A DNA stretch of 64,000 nt from Dinoroseobacter sp049800835. GTDB taxonomy: Bacteria > Pseudomonadota > Alphaproteobacteria > Rhodobacterales > Rhodobacteraceae. Below are positions 47,234 to 54,948 of the stretch, one piece after another. A program made the translations under genes and the position numbers. The notes below the pieces were generated by a model. It had not been told where the DNA came from, searched no databases, and saw only the letters and a list, made by a program, of their open reading frames with translations. Position 1 is the stretch's first letter; each line of letters starts with the position of its first letter. The DNA is taken from positions 1 through 64,000 of the forward strand of contig NZ_JBNAFU010000013.1 in assembly GCF_049800835.1 (NCBI RefSeq). The letters run 5' to 3'.

Positions 47234-47588
47234 GCCGCCATAGCGTTGTCACAGTCGTCTTGACCCCCGCATGTGGCGCCTGGGTCACAGTTTATCCCTT
47301 CAGCGCACGCGCATGAGGCAAGGATCGTTCTTTTATAGTTTATTTTCAGTGAATTAGACTGAACTTTTTCGCAGGGCTACACTGTCACGCTTGCCGGAAC
47401 AATGCCCGGTTTGCCCCATGAATGGTTGCCGAATGACAGAAGGTCGTGAGTGCTGCCACATTTCGCCGCCGTTTCGCCACATTTCAACCCGACTCACGCC
47501 TTACGGCTTAAATTGTGGTTAACGGCGCTGCCACGGGCGAAAGCCAACGCCGAGCACCACCGATGCTCAAGGGACAGGGGACACCCTC
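47234..47588. other. 355-bp non-coding gap with CtrA-controlled promoter
   Basis: No convincing gene. The left part is AT-rich (47330-47370) without a clear terminator. The right part holds CTGCCACATTT (47453-47463), a related CGCCACATTT, and the CtrA box at 47508. Confidence 0.6.
47508..47523 (+). promoter_or_regulatory. CtrA binding site 2
   Basis: TTAA-ATTGTGG-TTAAC, a perfect TTAA-N7-TTAAC CtrA box, 65 bp before the ATG at 47589. It shares the upstream CTGCCACATTT element with site 1. Confidence 0.75.
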
Positions 47589-47771
47589 ATGATCAAACGG
47601 TTCTATCTCTCGGAGTCGGGCGCGGCTCGCAGTTCCATGGTTTTCGCAGCAGTGATGGGCCTGACCGCCATCGCGGTAATGTCGCAGTATTCAGGTCAGA
47701 ACACGCAGCAGGCACAGGCGTTGCAGGACCTGTCGGGGACGCAATACCTGAGCAGCCAGAAACTGCAATAA
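47589..47771 (+). CDS. Small Flp/Tad-like membrane protein, CtrA-controlled
   Basis: A 60-residue protein with N-terminal MIKRFYLSESGAARSS, close in style to the F-x-x-x-ESGA start of Flp pilins and TadE/TadG. A hydrophobic helix (about residues 17-32) and a Gln/Ser-rich tail (GQNTQQAQALQDLSG) follow. The Glu at +5 expected of a true Flp pilin is not seen. AGGGGACA precedes the ATG. It ends 38 bp from the pheS stop, convergent. Confidence 0.7.
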   Translation: MIKRFYLSESGAARSSMVFAAVMGLTAIAVMSQYSGQNTQQAQALQDLSGTQYLSSQKLQ

Positions 47772-47809
47772 TGGCGCAGGCGTGACCGCCTGCCCTGCAA
47801 CTTTCCCAC

Positions 47810-48883
47810 CTAGCGGCTGAGACCACCGGCCAGCGTTGGTACATCCAGCGGGACGAACCCGTAATGGCGCAGCCACCGCAAGTCGGACTCGAAGAACGCG
47901 CGCAGATCGGGAATGCCGTATTTCAGCATCGCGATCCTGTCGATCCCCACACCGAACGCAAACCCCTGCCACTGGTCAGGATCGATCCCACCGGCCTGCA
48001 AGACCTTGGGATGCACCATGCCGGAGCCGAGGATTTCGAGCCAGTCGTCCCCCTCGCCCACCTTGAGTTGTCCACCCTCCCACGAGCAGCGGATGTCGAC
48101 CTCTGCCGAGGGCTCCGTGAACGGGAAATGCGACGCGCGGAAGCGCAGTTCTACATGATCGACCTCGAAGAACGCGCTGACGAATTCCTCCAGTACCCAT
48201 TTCAGGTTTGCCATGGAAATGTCCTTGTCGATGGCAAGGCCTTCGACCTGATGGAACATCGGCGTGTGGGTCTGGTCGTAATCGGAGCGATAGACGCCGC
48301 CCGGACAGATGACCCGCAAGGGCGCGCCGTGCGCCTGCATGGACCGGATCTGCACCGGTGAGGTGTGGGTGCGCAGCACCGGCGGGCGGTCTTCGGACCC
48401 CTCGGGCTGTTTCATGTAGAATGTGTCCATCTCCGCACGTGCGGGGTGGTGACCGGGCATGTTCAGCGCATCGAAATTGTACCAGTCGGATTCGATGCGG
48501 GGGCCTTCGGCGACGGCGAAGCCCATGTCCGCGAAGATCGTCGACACCTCCTCGGACACCTGAGAGACCGGGTGCAGTGTGCCGCGCGGGCGCGCACGCC
48601 CGGGCAGGGTCACATCGAGCCATTCGCTGCGCAGGCGTTCATCCAGCGCGGCATCATCCAGCGCGGCCTTCTTGGCCGAAAGGGCTGCGTTGATCTCATC
48701 CTTGAGCGCATTGAGCGCAGGACCGGCGACCTGCCGTTCCTCGGGCGTCATCTTGCCCAGTTCGCGCATCTTCAGGCTGACTTCGCCCTTCTTGCCGACA
48801 GCCGCGAGGCGCAGGGTTTCGAGCGCGTCCTGATCGCCCGCCTCGGCGATCGCGCCAAGGTATTTCGATTTCAGATCGTCCAT
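47810..48883 (-). CDS. pheS: Phenylalanine-tRNA ligase alpha subunit
   Basis: A 357-residue class II synthetase subunit. The N-terminal coiled coil (residues 1-80) contacts tRNA. Motif 2 (RSMQAHGAPLRVICPGGVYRSD) and motif 3 (AFGVGIDRIAMLKYGI) are clear. It charges tRNA-Phe together with PheT. GGAGGGCAGG precedes the ATG. Two Hint genes lie between it and rplT. Confidence 0.96.
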   Translation of the reverse strand: MDDLKSKYLGAIAEAGDQDALETLRLAAVGKKGEVSLKMRELGKMTPEERQVAGPALNALKDEINAALSAKKAALDDAALDERLRSEWLDVTLPGRARPRGTLHPVSQVSEEVSTIFADMGFAVAEGPRIESDWYNFDALNMPGHHPARAEMDTFYMKQPEGSEDRPPVLRTHTSPVQIRSMQAHGAPLRVICPGGVYRSDYDQTHTPMFHQVEGLAIDKDISMANLKWVLEEFVSAFFEVDHVELRFRASHFPFTEPSAEVDIRCSWEGGQLKVGEGDDWLEILGSGMVHPKVLQAGGIDPDQWQGFAFGVGIDRIAMLKYGIPDLRAFFESDLRWLRHYGFVPLDVPTLAGGLSR

Positions 48884-48962
48884 CCTGCCCTCCGGCCTTG
48901 TCGGAGGCGAGGGGTAGCCAAGCAGACCGGGTTTTGCAAGCGCTGGTGCGGGGCCGCGCCCT

Positions 48963-50027
48963 TCAGGTGCGCAAGGCTTTCGCCAGGACGGCCCCTTCGG
49001 TCAGACGCAGGGCCGGCCTGGCCAGTGCGGACGGGACTTCTGCCTCGGGAAAGAGGGCCAGAAGTTCGGCCCGGATTTCCGGGGCCAGCGTGTCGAGCCC
49101 GCAGGGGCCGGGATGGAAGCTTTCGGACCAAGTTCCGTCTGCGCGAATGATCTGGTGGGTGTCAAAGAGGACGTGGCAGTAGGTCACCCAGCCACCGGGA
49201 CGTCGGTACACCGTATCGCCATTGACCAGGGCGGCAGCGGGCACCAGCACCTCTGCGCTGCCAAACAGCATCTCTGCCTGCCAGCCGGTGACAAGCACGC
49301 GGTGCTGTGGCGAGACGGCCGTGTCGCGATCCGCCCCGAACTGGCCCTGTGCGATCACGATCGGGGCGAACGCGGCATCTGCCCGGACGCGGCGTCTGCC
49401 AACCCAGCGGACCGGTTGCGGACCGCTGTCGCGCGTGCAGACACCCTGCCCTGGTCGGAGGTCTTCAACTGGCCTGAGGCCCGTCGGCGTTTCGATCAGC
49501 GTGCCGGCCACGAAACAGATCACGCCCGAATTGCCCTGCGTGATCGGGACGGCGACAAGGGTTGTCGGGTTGGGCTGGTTAAACTGGAGCGAGTAAGTCG
49601 CCGCTTGTGGCCCGGTGGGCACGGCAAGGTTCGTGGAGACAGCCCCGGCTGCGGCCCCTTGCGTCGCGGTGATGTTCTGCGTGCCGCCACCGATGTCATA
49701 GAAATTCACGACCGTGCCGGTATCGATATTGGTCAACGCGGTGGCTTCGGCGTTTCCAGCGCTGCCACCATCGGGATCGGTCAGGACAAATCCGAAATTG
49801 CTGGACGAGATGGTGTAGACGTTCTCGTTGGCCGCCGCATCAAAGGTGACCTGCACGCCCGGATCGTCGAGCGCGACTTCAAGGATCAGCGATCCGTCAG
49901 CATTGTAAAAGCCGATCACAAAGTCCGCAGGATCCTCGGACGGGGCCAAGGCTACTTCGGCAAACTCGGCAACGCCCGAGTTGGCTGCATAGGCATTGGA
50001 ATAGTGTAACTCGCTAATTCGGGCCAT
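48963..50027 (-). CDS. Hint-domain protein 2, with N-terminal lamin-tail-like domain
   Basis: A 354-residue protein. Residues 1-115 start MARISELHYSNAYAANSGVAEFAEVAL and look like a lamin-tail (LTD) beta-sandwich (ISE-H-Y ... EF-E). The Hint domain starts at C171 in ICFVAGTLIETPTG and contains SPQHRVLVTG and CHVLFDTHQIIRADG. No signal peptide is present. It is a tandem paralogue of the gene at 50105, with which it shares the first ten residues. Autoprocessing or secretion roles are guesses. Confidence 0.8.
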   Translation of the reverse strand: MARISELHYSNAYAANSGVAEFAEVALAPSEDPADFVIGFYNADGSLILEVALDDPGVQVTFDAAANENVYTISSSNFGFVLTDPDGGSAGNAEATALTNIDTGTVVNFYDIGGGTQNITATQGAAAGAVSTNLAVPTGPQAATYSLQFNQPNPTTLVAVPITQGNSGVICFVAGTLIETPTGLRPVEDLRPGQGVCTRDSGPQPVRWVGRRRVRADAAFAPIVIAQGQFGADRDTAVSPQHRVLVTGWQAEMLFGSAEVLVPAAALVNGDTVYRRPGGWVTYCHVLFDTHQIIRADGTWSESFHPGPCGLDTLAPEIRAELLALFPEAEVPSALARPALRLTEGAVLAKALRT

Positions 50028-50104
50028 GACTGCTCTGGCGCCTCACTCTGATTATCAGGAAATCATAGCTCCCGAAGCGGTTTGGGTGAAGCCCGCGGAT
50101 GCGC

Positions 50105-51205
50105 CTAAATCGGTACCGCGCGAAGTTTCGCTACGTTCTCAGCCAGCACCGCTGCCTCGCGCACACGCAGGCCGGGACGGGCCGCAGGGCCGTATGCGTC
50201 TGGGTTGCAGCGCAGTTCCGGGAACAGGCGCAGGACCTCTTCGCGGGTGGCGCGGGCCAATGTAGAGACCCCGACCGGACCGGGGTGGAAACTTTCGGAC
50301 CAGGCCCCGTCCGCACGTACGATCTGGTGCGTGTCGAACAGGAGGTGGTGATAACGGACTTCGCCCCCGGTTCTGCGATAGACCGTCTCGCCGTTGACCA
50401 GACCGATGGCCGGCACAAGCACCTCCGCCTCGCCGAAGAGCATCTCAGCCTGCCAGACACGCACCAGCATGCGATGCTGGGGCGAGACGGCGGTGTCCCG
50501 CAAGGCCCCCAGCACGCCCCTCGTGACGACAACCGGGGCAAGGTCGCCTTGGGCAACCACGGTGCGCGCGCCCACCCAGGCCAGCGGTTGCGACCCGTTA
50601 TCAAGCGTTGTGACCAGGTCCCCCGCAACGAGGTCTTCGACGGGGCGAGGCCCGTGGGGCGTGTCGATGAGTGTCCCGGTGGTGAAGCAGATCACGCCGG
50701 AATTCCCCAGGGTCAATGGGCCGTAGACCAGTTGATCCGGGTTGGGCTGGTTGAACTGAAGCGAGTAGTTGGCAAAGATCGGTTTCGTCGGCGTCGGCAG
50801 GTTCGTCGATTGCGCGCCTTCGGCGGCGCCGGTGCGCGCTTCGATCGGGGAAGATCCGCAGCCAATATCGTAGAAGTTGATCACCTCGCCGTTCGCGGTG
50901 TTGGTCAGGGCGATGCCTTCGGCGTTGTAATCCTCGAAAAACGGGATGTCCGGGTCGCTGATCTGGAACGGGAAGTCGCAGGACTGGATGACATAGACGT
51001 CCTCTGTCGCATCCCTGTCACAGAAGACCTGCACGCCCGGTTCGGTCAGGGCCACCTCCAGGATGAGGTCTCCGCTCTGGCTGTAGAAACTGACGGTGAA
51101 GTCCGAAGGATCGGTGCCTTTGGGCAGCGCGACCTCGACGAATTCAGGGACACCGCTGAAAAAGGCATAGATGTTGGAGTAGTGAAGTTCACTGATACGC
51201 GCCAT
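50105..51205 (-). CDS. Hint-domain protein 3, with N-terminal lamin-tail-like domain
   Basis: A 366-residue paralogue of Hint protein 2. The LTD-like part has extra cysteines (C62, C76, C116). The Hint domain begins at C173 in ICFTTGTLIDTPHG, with SPQHRMLVRVWQ and HLLFDTHQIVRADG following. ATG 51205 is chosen because the sequence then matches protein 2 (MARISELHYSN); a GTG three codons upstream is rejected. It lies 77 bp upstream of gene 2 in the same direction. Confidence 0.8.
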   Translation of the reverse strand: MARISELHYSNIYAFFSGVPEFVEVALPKGTDPSDFTVSFYSQSGDLILEVALTEPGVQVFCDRDATEDVYVIQSCDFPFQISDPDIPFFEDYNAEGIALTNTANGEVINFYDIGCGSSPIEARTGAAEGAQSTNLPTPTKPIFANYSLQFNQPNPDQLVYGPLTLGNSGVICFTTGTLIDTPHGPRPVEDLVAGDLVTTLDNGSQPLAWVGARTVVAQGDLAPVVVTRGVLGALRDTAVSPQHRMLVRVWQAEMLFGEAEVLVPAIGLVNGETVYRRTGGEVRYHHLLFDTHQIVRADGAWSESFHPGPVGVSTLARATREEVLRLFPELRCNPDAYGPAARPGLRVREAAVLAENVAKLRAVPI

Positions 51206-51519
51206 GCCGGCCACCCGTTAAAATACACCTTTCAAGGGTATCAGTCCGGGCCGCAGCGCGCCGAGATCGGCATGGCTTTGGCGCTGCGATTGGATGCGGA
51301 TTCAGCAACCCGGCGCGCGCATGCGCCGTGTTGTGGTTGATCTGTGGACAATCGGGGGGTGCAAACGGGCGCTCCGCCACTTTCCCAACAAAATATCGAC
51401 CGAGTCGCGCCTCACACGTTAAGCGCGACTGTGGACAACCTGTGGGTAGTCCACCCGGACAACGCGAAAAGACCGCGCTGGAGGCGCGGCCTTTGGTCAG
51501 ATCCGAGCGTGTGTCTGGC
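51206..51519. other. Gap between rplT and Hint genes
   Basis: 314 bp. It contains the rplT terminator (51466-51491) and two TTGTCCACA-like sites on the minus strand (51343-51351 and 51430-51438), each one mismatch from a DnaA box. No gene is seen. Confidence 0.6.
51466..51491 (-). terminator. Terminator of rpmI-rplT
   Basis: On the minus strand the stem GGCCGCGC / GCGCGGTC (8 bp, one wobble, 5-nt loop) is followed by TTTTC. It separates rplT from the Hint genes. Confidence 0.75.
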
Positions 51520-51882
51520 TCAGGCCAGCGCGGCTTTCGCCTTCTCGACGATCGCGCCGAATGCTTCGGGCTCATGCACAGCCAGATCGGCGAGCACCTT
51601 GCGGTCCACTTCGATGCCAGCCAAGCCGAGGCCGTTGATGAACTTGGAATACGTCAGCGCCTCATCATGGCTGCGGACAGCCGCGTTGATCCGCTGGATC
51701 CACAGCGCGCGGAACTGCCGCTTGCGCTGCTTGCGGTCGCGGGTTGCATACTGGTTCGCCTTGTCGACGGCCTGCGTGGCGGTGCGGAAGGCGTTCTTGC
51801 GGCGGCCATAGTAGCCCTTGGCGGCTTTGATGACCTTCTTGTGACGGGCGTGGGTGACGGTTCCACCTTTGGTGCGGGACAT
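51520..51882 (-). CDS. rplT: 50S ribosomal protein L20
   Basis: A 120-residue basic protein with the usual long N-terminal helix (MSRTKGGTVTHARHKKVIKAAKGYYGRRKN). It binds 23S rRNA early in assembly. It lies 13 bp downstream of rpmI in an operon and ends at a terminator. Confidence 0.97.
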   Translation of the reverse strand: MSRTKGGTVTHARHKKVIKAAKGYYGRRKNAFRTATQAVDKANQYATRDRKQRKRQFRALWIQRINAAVRSHDEALTYSKFINGLGLAGIEVDRKVLADLAVHEPEAFGAIVEKAKAALA

Positions 51883-51895
51883 CTCTCAGACCTCC

Positions 51896-52096
51896 TTAAC
51901 GCGAATACGGCATGTAAGATTTCACCAGCTTTTCATCCGGCCCGGTCAGCGTGGTCGTGCCACGTGCGTTGCGGAGGAACTTGTTGGTGCGTTTGATCAT
52001 GCCGTGGCGCTTGCCGGCCTGACCGGCCTTCACGCGGCCCTTGGCCGTCACTTTGAAGCGCTTCTTGGCGCTCGACTTCGTCTTCATCTTGGGCAT
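51896..52096 (-). CDS. rpmI: 50S ribosomal protein L35
   Basis: A 66-residue protein (MPKMKTKSSAKKRFKVTAKG). An AGGAGA site precedes the ATG at 52096. It is coupled to rplT downstream. infC, often upstream in other bacteria, is absent; pyk is upstream instead. Confidence 0.97.
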   Translation of the reverse strand: MPKMKTKSSAKKRFKVTAKGRVKAGQAGKRHGMIKRTNKFLRNARGTTTLTGPDEKLVKSYMPYSR

Positions 52097-52172
52097 TTGC
52101 GTCTCCTGTCGTCTACGCTTGTTCACCCGACTCGGCATGCCACTGTGGCCGGCACGGGTGTTTGAGAGCGTG

Positions 52173-52201
52173 CGTGTACGCCACTCGCCCCATCTTCGCA
52201 A
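52173..52201 (-). promoter_or_regulatory. Candidate rpmI-rplT promoter
   Basis: On the minus strand TTGCGA (52196-52201), a 17-bp spacer and TACACG (52173-52178). The same TTGCGA -35 is seen at the rrn promoter. The leader would be about 70 nt. Confidence 0.4.
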
Positions 52202-52236
52202 GCCCCCTTGCGGCCGAAGCTGGCCGCCGGTGCGGT

Positions 52237-53685
52237 TCAGCCGGGCTCGGTCGCGAAGATCAGGCGTTCCTCGCACGGGGCAACCCGCAGGATGTTGGTG
52301 GAGCCGGGCTGGTTGAACGGCACACCGGCGACAACGATAATCTGGTCGCTCTCTTCGGCAAAGCCTTCGGTGCGCGCGGCGCGGGCGGCGGCAACGACGG
52401 CCATCTTGAACCGGTCCACTTCTGCCGTGATGACACAATGCGCGCCCCAGCTCAGGCACAGGCGCCGCGCCGTGCCAAGACGCGAGGTCAGCGCGATAAT
52501 GGGCACGCGCGGTTTCTCGCGGCTGACCTTGAGCGCAGTGGTGCCGGATTCGGAAAAACAGCAGATGGCGGTGATACCGCTGGTTTTCTCGGCGATCTGG
52601 CGGGCCGCGGAGACAATGCCGTCTGCCACGGTCGACTGCGTCTCGGGGCGGGATGCCTCGATGATCATGCGATAGGTCGGATCGGTTTCGACCTCTACCG
52701 CGACATCGTTCATGGTGCGCACGGCGTCCACCGGATAGTCACCTGCGGCGGACTCCGCACTGAGCATCACCGCATCCGCACCCTCGTAGATCGCGGCGGC
52801 CACGTCGGACACCTCGGCCCGAGTGGGCATCGGCGAGGTGATCATCGATTCCAGCATCTGCGTGGCGACGATGACCGGCTTGGCCTGCGCGCGCGCCCCG
52901 CGTACAAGACGCTTCTGGATCGGGGGCACTTTCTGCACCGGCAGTTCGACACCCAGATCCCCGCGCGCCACCATGATGCCGTCGGACACCTCGAGGATCG
53001 CGTCATAGGCAGCCACGGCTGCCGGTTTTTCGATCTTGGACAGAATCGCAGCCCGGCCACCGGCCAGTTCCCGCGCCTCCTGAACGTCTTCGGGCCGCTG
53101 CACGAAGCTGAGCGCCAGCCATTCGACCCCGATGGTGCAGACAAACTCAAGATCAGCCCGATCCTTGTCGCTGAGCGCGGCCAGCGGGAGCACCACATCG
53201 GGGACGTTCACGCCCTTGCGGTTGGAAATCAGCCCCCCGACCACGACCTCGGTATCCGCATAGTCGGACCCGCACGCTGTCACCTTCAGGACGATCTTGC
53301 CATCGTTGACCAACAGGCGCGCGCCGGGTTCGAGCGCATCGAAAATCTCCTTGTGCGGGAGCGTCACCCGGGTGGCGTCGCCCATCTCGTCCTTGAGATC
53401 GAGGCGGAAGCCCTGGCCGGGCTCCAGCATCTCGCCACCTTCGGCAAACTCGCCCACGCGCAATTTGGGTCCCTGCAAATCGGCCAGGATGCAGATCGGA
53501 CGACCGGTATCCTTTTCGACCTGCCGGATGATCTCGTGGCGGGCGCGCACATCGTCGTGGCTGCCATGGCTCATGTTCAGCCGGAACACATCCGCGCCGG
53601 CGTCAAACAGCGCCCGGATGGTTTCATAGTCGCTGGAGGATGGCCCCAGCGTGGCGACGATCTTGAGGTTGCGATGACGTCTCAT
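52237..53685 (-). CDS. pyk: Pyruvate kinase
   Basis: A 482-residue glycolytic enzyme that makes pyruvate and ATP from phosphoenolpyruvate. Clear motifs are NMSHGS near the N-terminus, ILSKIEKPAAV with the catalytic lysine, VARGDLGVELP and VATQMLESM. Length matches bacterial type II enzymes. GGAG precedes the ATG. Confidence 0.96.
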   Translation of the reverse strand: MRRHRNLKIVATLGPSSSDYETIRALFDAGADVFRLNMSHGSHDDVRARHEIIRQVEKDTGRPICILADLQGPKLRVGEFAEGGEMLEPGQGFRLDLKDEMGDATRVTLPHKEIFDALEPGARLLVNDGKIVLKVTACGSDYADTEVVVGGLISNRKGVNVPDVVLPLAALSDKDRADLEFVCTIGVEWLALSFVQRPEDVQEARELAGGRAAILSKIEKPAAVAAYDAILEVSDGIMVARGDLGVELPVQKVPPIQKRLVRGARAQAKPVIVATQMLESMITSPMPTRAEVSDVAAAIYEGADAVMLSAESAAGDYPVDAVRTMNDVAVEVETDPTYRMIIEASRPETQSTVADGIVSAARQIAEKTSGITAICCFSESGTTALKVSREKPRVPIIALTSRLGTARRLCLSWGAHCVITAEVDRFKMAVVAAARAARTEGFAEESDQIIVVAGVPFNQPGSTNILRVAPCEERLIFATEPG

Positions 53686-53854
53686 ACGTGCTCCATAGCC
53701 AGCTTATGTTAGCGGTATCATGTGCGCCGTGCTGCCTCCAGCCTGAAAATGCTGCCATGCAGCAGTGTTCCCCGGCGGTCACGCCCGCGGAACACTGGCA
53801 TCCGGCGACGGACCCCGCTATGCGCAAGGGATGGATACCGGACGTGACATCGAG

Positions 53855-54610
53855 ATGACAGCAGACATGCGGGTGCCGCCGTTCGTGGAGGTCGCGGGCC
53901 CCGAAGACGCGCGATGGGTGATCATCTGCGACCATGCCCGCAACCGCGTCCCGCCGGAGGTGGCAGGGGGCGACCTGGGCCTGCCTGCCGACGACATGGC
54001 ACGTCATATTGCCTTTGATCCGGGGTCCGAAGGGGTGACGCGCGCGCTGGCGACGGCGCTGCGGGCTCCCGCGATCCTGTCGACCTTTTCGCGGCTAGTG
54101 ATCGATCCGAACCGGGGTGAAGATGACCCGACGCTTCTGATGCGGCTTTATGACGGGACGATCATTCCCGCCAACCGCCATGCTGACCCGACCGAACGCG
54201 AAAGACGGCTGGAGCTGTTTCACCGGCCCTACCACGGGGCGGTGTGGCGGGTCCTGAACCAGCACCCGGACGCGATGCTGGTTTCCATCCATTCGTTCAC
54301 GCCGCAACTCAGGGGGCGCCCGCCACGGCCCTGGCATGTCGGCGTCCTGTACGCCGAGGACACCCGTCTGGCAGAGCCGCTTTTGCATGTGCTCGAAGCG
54401 CAGGATGACTTGTGCGTCGGGGACAACAAGCCGTATTCCGGGCATCTGCCAGGCGACACGATGGACCGTCACGGGGTCAAGACCGGGCGCCCGCATGTCT
54501 TGATCGAGGTGCGAAACGACCTCATTTCAACGCCAGAACAGCAAGAGGCCTGGGGGTTACGCCTGGCCGGTATACTGACGCAGGCCGCCGCACTCATGGC
54601 CGCAGACTAG
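53855..54610 (+). CDS. N-formylglutamate amidohydrolase family protein 2
   Basis: A 251-residue FGase-family amidohydrolase: IICDHARNRVP near the N-terminus, ILSTFSRLVIDPNRGEDDPTL in the middle, LVSIHSFTPQ, and LIEVRNDLI near the C-terminus. It is a distant relative of the gene at 7570 and belongs to a different branch. The start could be 53855, 53831 or further upstream; ribosome binding sites are weak. A DUF1244 gene follows 13 bp later, so they are probably cotranscribed. Confidence 0.85.
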   Translation: MTADMRVPPFVEVAGPEDARWVIICDHARNRVPPEVAGGDLGLPADDMARHIAFDPGSEGVTRALATALRAPAILSTFSRLVIDPNRGEDDPTLLMRLYDGTIIPANRHADPTERERRLELFHRPYHGAVWRVLNQHPDAMLVSIHSFTPQLRGRPPRPWHVGVLYAEDTRLAEPLLHVLEAQDDLCVGDNKPYSGHLPGDTMDRHGVKTGRPHVLIEVRNDLISTPEQQEAWGLRLAGILTQAAALMAAD

Positions 54611-54623
54611 GGAGAGAGAGACT

Positions 54624-54938
54624 ATGGACGACCAGACACGGATCGAACTGGAAGCCGCTGCCTTCCGCGCGTTGCGCGCGCATCTGATGGAAGAGCGCAC
54701 GGACGTGCAGAACATCGACATGATGAACCTTGCCGGGTTCTGCCGAAACTGCCTGAGCCGCTGGTACCAGGAGGCCGCCGCCGAGAAAGGCATCGAGATG
54801 TCCCAGACCGAAGCGCGCGAGACGTTCTACGGCATGCCGATGTCGGAGTGGAAGGCGAAGTACCAGACCGATGCGAGCCCCGAAAAACAGGCCGCGTTCG
54901 AGACCGCCTTCAAGGAAAACGTGACCGACAAAGGTTGA
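54624..54938 (+). CDS. DUF1244 family protein
   Basis: A 104-residue small helical protein with the family block NLAGFCRNCLSRWYQEAA, where two cysteines are spaced CxxC, and EARETFYGMPMSEWK. Function unknown. A GGGAGAGAGAG site precedes the ATG. It is the second gene of the amidohydrolase operon. Confidence 0.88.
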   Translation: MDDQTRIELEAAAFRALRAHLMEERTDVQNIDMMNLAGFCRNCLSRWYQEAAAEKGIEMSQTEARETFYGMPMSEWKAKYQTDASPEKQAAFETAFKENVTDKG

Positions 54939-54948
54939 ATGGGGCGCG

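Noticed and set aside
50099..51340. 413-codon plus-strand open frame opposite Hint gene 3
   Set aside because: It is the mirror of a recognised Hint protein and similar mirrors occur opposite other genes.
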